This document shows, one piece after another, positions 56,378 through 64,000 of a stretch of DNA of 64,000 nt. The stretch lies in NCBI GenBank assembly GCA_029204225.1, contig CM055102.1:11237245-11301244 (forward strand). Reading direction: 5' to 3'. Numbering within the stretch: the first letter of the stretch is position 1; each line of letters begins with the position of its first letter. This DNA is from Diphasiastrum complanatum. Its lineage: Eukaryota; Streptophyta; Lycopodiopsida; Lycopodiales; Lycopodiaceae. The notes under the pieces were generated by a model, which saw only the letters and a list, made by a program, of their open reading frames with translations, was not told where the DNA came from and did not search any database. A program made the translations under genes and the position numbers.

Positions 56378-58510
56378 TTATTGAGGACTTTTATTTGTTT
56401 CGCGCCGAATCATGATTAAATGGTACTGCACCTTCTCCATAAAGTCGATGCGGGCAGTATTAAAATCCAAGTTGTGTGGCAAAAAACAACGATGGGCTCC
56501 GACAATCCACTTTGAGATTGTCCATGATGTGAAGCGTGATTCCCAGGAGCCACCTATCATTGCTGCACGAAAGTATGAACGAACAACCAACAGCTGATAT
56601 TTGATATTCTCTGAGGCCATCGGCTTATTTGGATTGAATGCCAGAGGAGGGAGGCAATCCTCCCATCTGGTTGCCACTGACGCCAGCAGAGTTAGATTTT
56701 TCGCAAATGGTGCCGATTGTCGCACCGTTGGATTTGGAGAGTGGACATACTCTCTCTGATACGTTTGTGAAGCTCGGTGGAAGTCTACTGATATGGTCCA
56801 GCTGTAGGGTTGATGGATGATTAGCCAATTGGACGTATGGATGGTGATCTTGTCCATAGCCAATCCCAAATCTTTCCATTTATTCCTTCTCGACATTGGC
56901 ACATAATAGGGATCGACCCGCAATTGGCTCCTATTGATTCCGGAGTTTTCTCAAATATTGTAATTCTCCATGTCGATTGCTCTCCCAATGTAGGTATGTC
57001 GTGGAGGCAGCAGCAGTAGGAGGACCTGATGGTACTATCCTTGGTTGGCGTGGAATAGGTGCCAGTACTTCTTCTTCTTCAAAAATGTCTTCTTCCTCGA
57101 AACTCTCAGGCACGGTGGCATCAAACTACTTTGGTGATTTCACAGCTTGGTTGACCCGAAATGTGGCTGGGTTATCTTTAGGATAAGGTTGCTGGCTTAC
57201 GTCTTCAACACTGACAGTAGTTTCATGGATATGTTTGAATCCTCTTCCAAAGGATTGGAGTTCAAAGGTTGCAGAGCTCTGGGACATTTCAAAAATTTTG
57301 GTGGCCCCAAGGGGGTCAGAATCATCGAACATATCCATGAAAAATTGCATGTTTGGAGAAGTGGCTTCAGTGTGCGGGGGTGAGGCGGCCTGGGGAGCTG
57401 TGATGGGAATGGTAGTCCCAATGGTCACAGATTGTCCTTGTGTGGAAGCAGAGACGAGGGAAGCATCAGAGGCGAGGGGAATAGGAAGTTCAGTGCAAAG
57501 AGCAGCATGGGGTGGAAGCGCAGCTGACGATGTATGCCTAGTGTGACGTCGTGACACGGAAGGTGAGTCAGTAATGACGATCTCATTGCGTGGACGACGA
57601 CGACGACGACTATGAGAACTCAAGGCCTGGTGAGACGACTCGGCCGGTGCTTCTTCGTAGACCGAAAGCACAGAATCTAGGTGAAAGCCATGGATTTTGT
57701 TTTCTAGGTGAGAGACAGCTAAAAGAGACAATAAAGAGCCAACAACGAACTGCTACTTAGTATTGGCCTTAATAGCTCATTTGAGCTCATCATAAACAAT
57801 CTTGAACCAATTATATGGTTCGAAAGGGGCTTTGACCAACTTGGCATAGGACTCCACTATCCTATGGAGGATCTGTGACGTGATGCGATCTTTCTTGAGG
57901 TTGCCAACCATCAAGAAGTTGTTCAGTAGCTGTGCAGCAGCGTGTATTGAAGGCTCAGTGATGGCTTCCAGAAGGTATCTGTCATTGGTCCTGTGCAGAT
58001 CATTGGTGAGGTCAATGTATGGCTTGATGGCCTGTTTTGCCTGCCTGTGATTGGGTGAGGCTTGTGTACCAGATGCTATACCTATACTGCAAGGGCGGCC
58101 TCAATGACGCGCACCTTGTGTGTGGCTCCCTGAAAAGTGATATAAAATTTGGACTTCTCTTCCTTCCACGTACTAAAGGCAAGAGCGATGAAATCCATGT
58201 TGATTCTGCTGGAAAAGGCTCTGTCATAGATACCCATTGTAGTGAGCAGAGGCTCCGCAAGAGTCATCCACTGAGTGACCATGCTTGTGCTAGGAAGTAT
58301 CATGATGTCTGTTACAGAAGGGACATCATGATGGACAGTATAACGCGGAGACTGGGAAGTATCAGTTGAAGATATGATGAGCAGAAAGGAGATGTAAGAC
58401 GCATGAAAGTGTATCAGAAAGCAATTCAGGAAGTTTGGAAGGATTTGATCGCGGGAAGAATTCGCAAGAGCTTCGCTAGCACAAGTAAGAAACGAATCGA
58501 ATTCAGCCAA
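56378..58510 (-). pseudogene. Unrecognised ORF region next to a 3' LTR (minus strand)
   Basis: About 710 codons in several frames: 58510-58082 (MAEFDSFLTCASEALANSSR ... FSTWKEEKSKFYITFQGATHK), then 58080-57780 in another frame (NDRYLLEAITEPSIHAAAQL, ITSQILHRIVESYAKLVKAP), 57731-57126 (with SHSRRRRRPRN and a Ser/Pro-rich, acidic tail), 57113-56931 (acidic, EEEDIFEEEEV), and 56923-56378 (MRVDPYYVPMSRRNKWKDLG ... DFMEKVQYHLIMIRRE). I do not recognise a family; there is no knuckle, D-T/S-G, YXDD or integrase motif. Its place between a leader (58520-59030) and a purine tract plus LTR suggests an extra ORF of a non-autonomous Ty3/gypsy element. Confidence 0.55.
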
Positions 58511-58599
58511 CTTTTAGGTGAATTTGGTGGGTCCATTACACTGAATACTAGTTGGGCTGATTAATTCTGAACCAAAATTTGCAGGCATGTACAGTATTG

Positions 58600-59030
58600 T
58601 GAAAATAGGCCATAAAAATCTCGGCGAAGGTTTCTGGGGATCTGAACCTATCAGGCGAACGTTTTCCAGGGCTAGCGAAGAATGAACCTTCGCCCAAGAG
58701 GTTCCTTCGTCCAGGTATTGTCTTAAATGCATTTTTTCACAATTTGAACCTATGGACAACTTAATTTTCACATTTTAAGATCATCTAGCAGGTCAGCGAA
58801 GGTTCATAATGAGGTTAAGGTGTTCGGCGAAGGTTCCCAAAATGGCATATCACTGAAGCTTCGTCTGACTCAAAAACTGGAGTTCTCTTGGTCAAGAACC
58901 TTCACCCAACTCAAATTAGATAAATCTAGAGTGGATGTAAAGTTTGGAGGCTCAACGAAGGTTTCTGGTACTGTATTGGCCAAATTTGACCAAAACAGTG
59001 ATTTTCTAAGTCAATTTTCATAAAAAAGAT
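58600..59030. repeat. Leader block with dense GGCGAAGGTT motifs
   Basis: Motif copies near 58622 (GGCGAAGGTTTCTGG), 58656, 58675, 58691 (AACCTTCGCCC), 58703, 58796, 58831 (GGCGAAGGTTCCC), 58898 and 58954 (AACGAAGGTTTCTGG), in both orientations, about 20-90 bp apart. The same motif marks leader blocks at 43.9-44.1, 45.0-45.4, 46.9, 48.3-48.7 and 55.1-55.4 kb. Confidence 0.8.
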
Positions 59031-59647
59031 TGTTCTTTTTTTCCTTCTATGCTGATGACTTTCTGACTTTTGCTCATTAGTCTTTTCTCAATTTTTGCTT
59101 TTCTTTTCTTTCGTTTTTTCATTATTATTATTAGTGAGTTTGGAATTCAGAAATAGTAAATGCTAATTGCAGAACTGGCTTGTTTTGAGTTTTGATCGTC
59201 TATTTGAGCAAGGGAATTGATTTGTGAATCAACAATGATGAATGTGGGCTCTTACCATATCAAATAAATTACTTTTAGACTCGAAATTATTTGAATTTGA
59301 CCCCCCAACATCATGAGAAAACAAATTTGGCTATGAAATTTACCTTAGAATGTGCCTCGCAATATGTTCAAGCGTTTCATAATGCCATCTCTTGTCACAT
59401 TTCCACGGCCTTTCAGTCAGCATAAAACGCCGGAACCAGAATCAATAGTTGCAAATTTGCAATACCTTGTGCGATAACTTTTAGCCTACACAGATTGCAA
59501 AGCTCTTATAAAGACGCTTGGATGGTGCTGCTTCTTTTTGCTTAGCGGCGTCCTCGATGTAAGATTGTGTTGGTTAGATTCCAAGTTATTTAGTGTCTAT
59601 ACCCAAATGGTCCCTCCAGAAACGCTTTTGGAGTAAAAATAACGATA

Positions 59648-59652
<5 letters not shown>

Positions 59653-59698
<46 letters not shown>
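59653..59698. repeat. (TG)n microsatellite
   Basis: About 23 uninterrupted TG units. Likely length-polymorphic. Confidence 0.97.
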
Positions 59699-59700
<2 letters not shown>

Positions 59701-60142
59701 CCCAACGAATGACCTTAAAAATCTAGCTAATCATGAAGTGCATTTCCAACTACGTATAGAAGGGGCTCAGGACAACCTCAAAGGAGAAACGACCCTGAAA
59801 GGCGAACATCAAATGGACAATTAAAATGATCTCAGAGGACAAGCATCGACAAATGTCCCTTCGAACTGTCCAAACATCAAGAATCTTGAAGGCAACATTC
59901 AACTTAAGGACGTAGATCTCTAGGCAACAACGATGCCCCTTTCATTTTTTCTTCACTCAACAACAAATTTTTAAGGACAACCTTCAAAAGTTGTCCAAGA
60001 AATGTTTGAAAGATAGCATTTAAACAATTCAAGAGGAACAACAACCCACAAGATATTCCACACATACATACATAGATCTAAACCCAATTGGGTAGATCCA
60101 CAAGTCAAGCTCTAATCTAGCATGCATGATATAAATAAATAA

Positions 60143-60143
<1 letters not shown>

Positions 60144-60192
<49 letters not shown>
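60144..60192. repeat. (TG)n microsatellite
   Basis: About 24 TG units after an (AAAT)n-like run (ATAAATAAATAAATG). A second array only 450 bp from the first. Confidence 0.97.
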
Positions 60193-60193
<1 letters not shown>

Positions 60194-60656
60194 GTAAATA
60201 TTGCAATGCTATCTAATTGCACTGGCATCATCATGTACAATGTTTACTTTAAATTCCAACCACATATTAGGCCTAGTTGCAATGGAAACACTAGGTGTCC
60301 CTTCTAGTGCTCAAACCATGGGTTTCCTCTACATGTACACTCTCATCCAACCAAGACATTATGGGTGGTATTCATTGCGGATCATCTTATTAAGCACCAC
60401 CATTGTAGTAATAGTGGTGTGGCCCACACCCAAGGGTAAAGAACATATTATAGCATATCAAGAGATGGTGCTAAAAATGTTCTTTAACCTTAGATGGGTG
60501 TGAGCCCACCATTGTCACGATAGTGGTGGTACAGAATACACAATCCCATTTATTGCCACATGCACTTGCTTATTTGACTTGGTTTCAATCTAGAACGCTA
60601 GAGATGTTTAACCTTTTCAAAGCATATTCCATATGGGTTACACTACAAAGTCTTTT

Positions 60657-60870
60657 CATTACTTTGGCTTACCCAACGGGGTTGGCTCAACTGGTTAGCT
60701 TGGCATCCAAAGTTTCTTTGGTCCCAGGTTCGAGCCTCCCCTTGGAAACCAAGAAGCATTACTTTGGCTTACCAATGGGGTTGGCTCAATTGGTTAGCTT
60801 GACATCCAAAGTTCCTTTGGTCTCAGGTTCGAGCCTCCCCTTGGAAACCAAGAAACATTACTTTGGCTTT
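60657..60870 (+). repeat. Tandem tRNA-derived (SINE-like) repeat, 2.1 units of about 100 bp
   Basis: Unit 1 is 60657-60756, unit 2 is 60757-60855, and a partial third begins CATTACTTTGG at 60856. Each full unit has a pol III A-box-like TGGCTCAACTGG (TGGCTCAATTGG in unit 2) and a B-box GGTTCGAGCC, about 35 bp apart, flanked by GGGGT and CTCCCC that could pair as an acceptor stem. The D and anticodon stems do not fold cleanly, so I do not call a tRNA gene. Confidence 0.75.
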
Positions 60871-60970
60871 CCTTTGAAGTTTTGCTCATTAATTTAACTT
60901 CTAAATTGAAGATCAAGTGTGTAAATTATATAATTCACTTGATATTTTTTTTCATCAAATATATATAGAG

Positions 60971-60999
<29 letters not shown>
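60971..60999. repeat. (AC)n microsatellite
   Basis: About 14 AC units followed by (AT)n (GTATATATAT). Opposite strand phase to the two TG arrays upstream. Confidence 0.95.
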
Positions 61000-61003
<4 letters not shown>

Positions 61004-61957
61004 TATATATACTAATGGAACTCCATCTTTGCATTTTTAAAAATTTATTCTAAGAGTACAACAGAGTGGCACACTAGTTACCTAGACATTGGATGTACCC
61101 ATCAAATTTGTAGACCAAGAAACTTATGTATTTAGTATCTAATACAAATTTTTTCTTGCTTATAGAAGAAGCTTGGAGACTAGAGTATGAAGCTTTTGGC
61201 TTATTAAAATGATGTGTACTAAGATTTTAACCTTTGGTTTTGAAAAAGCTTAGGTATCATAGGTTTTATGTTAGTTGATAAAACGTGTTTTGTGACCACA
61301 AGATTTAGATTCTCTAAAAACACTATTACACATGATTTTCCGCATAAGAAAATATGTCAATTTTTAGAATTTGATCTCTCTTAGATTGTTTAGTAAAATG
61401 ATTAGAAAATAAGTGTCAATTATCTTCTCATAGATTAATGATTTTCTCAAGTACTTAGTTGGGACGTTAATACATAGGAGTTGGGACCCAAGATAGGAAC
61501 ATGTGCTTCAAACATTCAACATTGTGATAATTGAACATGTTTGTGCCTATGAGAAACCTTCTAAATATGCATGTGCTTGACATGTTCTAGATATGCTTTT
61601 GCTTGAGATGCCGTCTAGTGAGACCCTATCCGTGGGGCCAAGTACGCCTCTCTATTTCTAGAAGCCTTGCATCTTTCACCATCATTTTATCTTTCATAAA
61701 CTCATTTTAAGCCTTTCCTATGAAAAAGAAAAAAATGACTTTATTAGGAGAGAAAAAAATAAAGAAATTATATTCTAGGGAAACTCACGTTAAAAGTTTC
61801 ATTTATATACATGCAACCAAAACATTGATTTCAATTTTTTGCTTTATAAATTTTTTGTGCCAGTGGGATTGTTGTAGTGGTCACAATTGACACAGTCTTT
61901 CGAGGAAAGCCAAAAACTCACCCTAAGAGCATGTCCCCATGGGAACGGAGATTCTAG

Positions 61958-62112
61958 TTTGGACCCAGTCAGCTATTGTAGTAGTGATGGATTTAGAAGG
62001 CACTTATCACTAGAGAAAGTTATTGAAGGTAGAAAGTTTGGACCTAGTTAGCTATTACAGTAATGGTCGATTTAGAGTAGAGCCACTTCACTAGAGAAAG
62101 TTATTGAAGGTT
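61958..62112 (+). repeat. Imperfect 79 bp tandem duplication upstream of the F-box gene
   Basis: Copies 61958-62036 and 62037-62112 share TTTGGACC-AGT-AGCTATT and CACTAGAGAAAGTTATTGAA. They end about 160 bp before the TATA box, so they may lie in the promoter region. Confidence 0.8.
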
Positions 62113-62269
62113 CCACTCATAACATGAATCCGATACGGGTGGATCTAAAAATAGAAGCTTCCTTGTCAAATTCATGGACAGGAGCTATAAAATCTTTTGA
62201 GAAATCTAAGTGACATGGGATCTTTTGAAACATATTAAACAATTATTTCATGCCTTTCCATCGAGAAAA

Positions 62270-62278
62270 ACTATATAA
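62270..62278 (+). promoter_or_regulatory. TATA box of the F-box gene
   Basis: CTATATAAG lies 68 bp before the first in-frame ATG (62346). With usual spacing, transcription would start near 62300 and leave a leader of about 40-45 nt. Confidence 0.6.
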
Positions 62279-62345
62279 GTTTGATGGAGGCGGGGGCAGG
62301 TCTTCTTATTAAGATCTAACCGTTAGTAGTGAAGGCTTTGACGCA

Positions 62346-63365
62346 ATGTGTGGTCTCGACTATTTTTTTTCTCTCGTTCGCAGCTCTGTGCAGGCGGAGG
62401 AGGAGGAGGAGGAGGGCGATGGCGCAGATCCCCGGCCTTCCTGTGATTCAAAGCAGGGGTTCGGATCTGCTGCCCCTGATGTATTGCACAAAGTTTTGTT
62501 AGCAAATGGCAGCAGGGTGGCGAAGCCAGAGGGCTATCTACTTCTGGCCCTGCATGCAGTGATGCTCGAGACCGGTGTTGTGTGTGTTGATTCTTGGGGA
62601 GTTGCTGGGAGCTCGGAATTTTTTATTTGTGGTTGGAATGAGAAAGCAGAGCCATTAACGCTGAGATATACGTTGACAGAGCTGTTGGAGCCGTCCACTG
62701 CTGTGGAAGGAGCTTCGGATCATATTCTGGAAGAGATCACCCTCACGTGCAAGAAATCTGGGGATGAATTTTGTGCTTATGGTACTGTGACTGGTGGGGA
62801 GGGGTCGGAAGAGTACAGCATACGCTTGCCCATTTCCCAATATGTGTGTGATCAATCAAAAGCGATGAGAAACAATTCGAAATTGAGAATTCAGAGTGAT
62901 TCAAATTCCATATATTCTGATCCCTATGGTCTTTGGAAAGAAGTGAAGGACGGATTTTCCCTTCCGCTGCTGACAGTTCTGTGCAAAAGAGCAGGGCTGC
63001 AGCCGCCGTCGTCTTTTCTCACGCTTCCCACTGAATTGAAGATCAAAGTGCTGGAGCATTTACCTGCCCTTTCCTTGGCAATGGTATGCTGTGTATGTTC
63101 AGAGCTCAGATTTCTGGGTGCCAGTGATGATCTGTGGAAGAAGAGATACATAGTGGAATCTGGATTGAAAGAAGGGCAAAACCGGTTTGCTTCAGGATGG
63201 AAGGCTGCATTTGCAGAGGACAGGATTCAACGCATGAGCGAAAGGGAAGAAAAATTGAGAAGTCAGAGGATGGGTAGGTGTCTCAGTGCATCTTCGGCTG
63301 CTCGCCTTCCAATGCCATCTCGAGGGAGTTTGACCCGCCAAATTTTTGGGCTTAAAGCTGGCTGA
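62346..63365 (+). CDS. SKIP22-like F-box protein
   Basis: One open frame of 339 codons. Residues ~45-205 match the domain that precedes the F-box in SKIP22/FBXO7-type proteins (VLHKVLLANGSRVAKPEGYL, LLALHAVMLETG, YGLWKEVKDGFSLPLLTVLC). The F-box is at ~225-270 (FLTLPTELKIKVLEHLPALS, VCSELRFLGASDDLWKKRY). F-box proteins recruit substrates to SCF ubiquitin ligases by binding SKP1; substrates of this family are not settled. The C-terminus (MPSRGSLTRQIFGLKAG) lacks the Pro/Gly-rich tail seen in longer members, and the ubiquitin-like N-terminal region of angiosperm SKIP22 (about 460 residues) is absent. A poly-Glu run (~18-23) comes from GGA repeats. The ATG at 62346 has a weak context (GCAATGT); the frame is open only shortly upstream and the TATA box supports this start. 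An upstream exon spliced to CGTTCGCAG at 62382 is an alternative. Confidence 0.85.
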   Translation: MCGLDYFFSLVRSSVQAEEEEEEGDGADPRPSCDSKQGFGSAAPDVLHKVLLANGSRVAKPEGYLLLALHAVMLETGVVCVDSWGVAGSSEFFICGWNEKAEPLTLRYTLTELLEPSTAVEGASDHILEEITLTCKKSGDEFCAYGTVTGGEGSEEYSIRLPISQYVCDQSKAMRNNSKLRIQSDSNSIYSDPYGLWKEVKDGFSLPLLTVLCKRAGLQPPSSFLTLPTELKIKVLEHLPALSLAMVCCVCSELRFLGASDDLWKKRYIVESGLKEGQNRFASGWKAAFAEDRIQRMSEREEKLRSQRMGRCLSASSAARLPMPSRGSLTRQIFGLKAG

Positions 63366-64000
63366 TGTCTTCTTTCTTCACTTCGAGATCTGGAGATCGA
63401 TTCCACATGTGTGCATGCGAAGGAACATACAAGATAAAGAAAAAGAAAGAAAAAAAAATCTCTTTGCATTCATGGTTGTTGTTCTTGAAGGTATTTGCAG
63501 TGTACAGTTAAAGTTTTTATGATTATTATGTTTCTTTGAAAGGATCATGTCTCACCATTCCTTGATGGTTTTCATTTCCCTACGATCAAGGCTTCTTTCT
63601 TGGCAGTTACTCACATGAAGTTTCTTTTACTGGCCCCTATAGGCTATAGGATCAAGGGGCTTCTTGGTATTTTGTAACAGAGGGAGTATAGGAAGTTTAT
63701 TTATTGGAAGTGGAGGAAACTTGATTGCATGCTTTTGTCAAAGACCTTTCAAGTGTGACAAGGAGCCCTATCAGGTGTCTTTCGCTTTACCATGGTTGTG
63801 CTAAACAAAGGGAAGGGGGGGGTGTGTGCTTGTCCACTCCATAGAATCATTTTAGAATCCTATTGGCATAGAATCATTTTTAGATCCGATTGGTTGCATG
63901 AACAAAACAAAACTTGTTCCTTATGTACAGTTTGTTTCTGAGTAAAAAATTCAAATATTGTTTTGTCTTTGCCCAATTGTGTGTATATGAGCAGAGAGAG
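63366..64000 (+). other. 3' flank of the F-box gene
   Basis: TGA-terminated gene is followed by AT-rich DNA with a poly-purine stretch (63430-63460). I see no clear AATAAA signal and no further gene up to the window end. Confidence 0.6.

Larger units (their letters stand above)
59031..62260. other. Intergenic DNA between the retrotransposon cluster and the F-box gene
   Basis: AT-rich, with three dinucleotide arrays, one tRNA-derived tandem repeat and one 79 bp tandem duplication (own entries). No host gene recognised. Confidence 0.7.

Noticed and set aside
57235-57546. Plus-strand frames opposite the unknown antisense ORF
   Set aside because: The minus-strand frames are longer and fit the LTR and purine-tract orientation; the plus-strand ones look like mirror frames of a Ser/Pro-rich region.
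59653-60192. CRISPR-like spaced repeats
   Set aside because: These are simple TG arrays in plant DNA, without repeat-spacer structure.
60670-60767. Possible functional tRNA gene
   Set aside because: A and B boxes are present, but D and anticodon stems do not form and the unit is tandemly repeated; treated as SINE-like.

Overview
The window is nuclear DNA of a land plant. Evidence: a spliced chloroplast-type FtsH-like gene with GT-AG introns, a plant SKIP22-type F-box gene, plant Copia and Ty3/gypsy LTR retrotransposons primed by tRNA-iMet and tRNA-Asp, and an AT-rich background. Kilobase-long, transposon-filled introns fit a large plant genome (fern, gymnosperm or a large angiosperm genome); the sequence alone does not settle which.

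Layout. (1) Positions 1-40111 are the 3' three quarters of one gene on the + strand, the inactive FtsH-like AAA protein FTSHI5. I place 18 exons, about 990 codons, with every splice phase consistent; the first ~300 codons lie to the left of the window. Its introns hold most of the sequence. Intron 2 (9.6 kb) carries a nearly intact Copia element with an ACTAT target-site duplication, nested in an older gag-protease element. Intron 7 holds an antisense Ty3/gypsy remnant ending near a splice acceptor. Intron 12 holds a Copia remnant and stacked LINE fragments. Intron 15 holds an LTR-like region with a minisatellite and the 3' end of a chromodomain retrotransposon. (2) About 40.1-43.4 kb is intergenic with nothing recognised. 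(3) About 43.4-59.0 kb is a rearranged retrotransposon cluster built from one LTR family (starts TGTTGGAG, primed by tRNA-Asp). Inverted LTR/leader blocks at 44.2-46.8 kb and 53.7-56.3 kb flank a decayed gag-protease element, which has a PIF/Harbinger transposase remnant after its protease. An unrecognised antisense coding region lies at 56.4-58.5 kb, next to an LTR. A GGCGAAGGTTC-like motif is scattered through the leader blocks. (4) 59-62.3 kb is intergenic with (TG)n arrays and a tandem tRNA-derived repeat. (5) 62346-63365 is an apparently single-exon SKIP22-like F-box gene with a TATA box about 70 bp upstream.

The two host genes are functionally unrelated: one makes a non-proteolytic AAA protein linked to the chloroplast envelope, the other a likely substrate receptor of an SCF ubiquitin ligase. 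I see no bacterial-type system, CRISPR array, rRNA or intact tRNA gene. Gene names and family features are recalled knowledge; exon limits, repeats and motifs were read by eye and no search was run.
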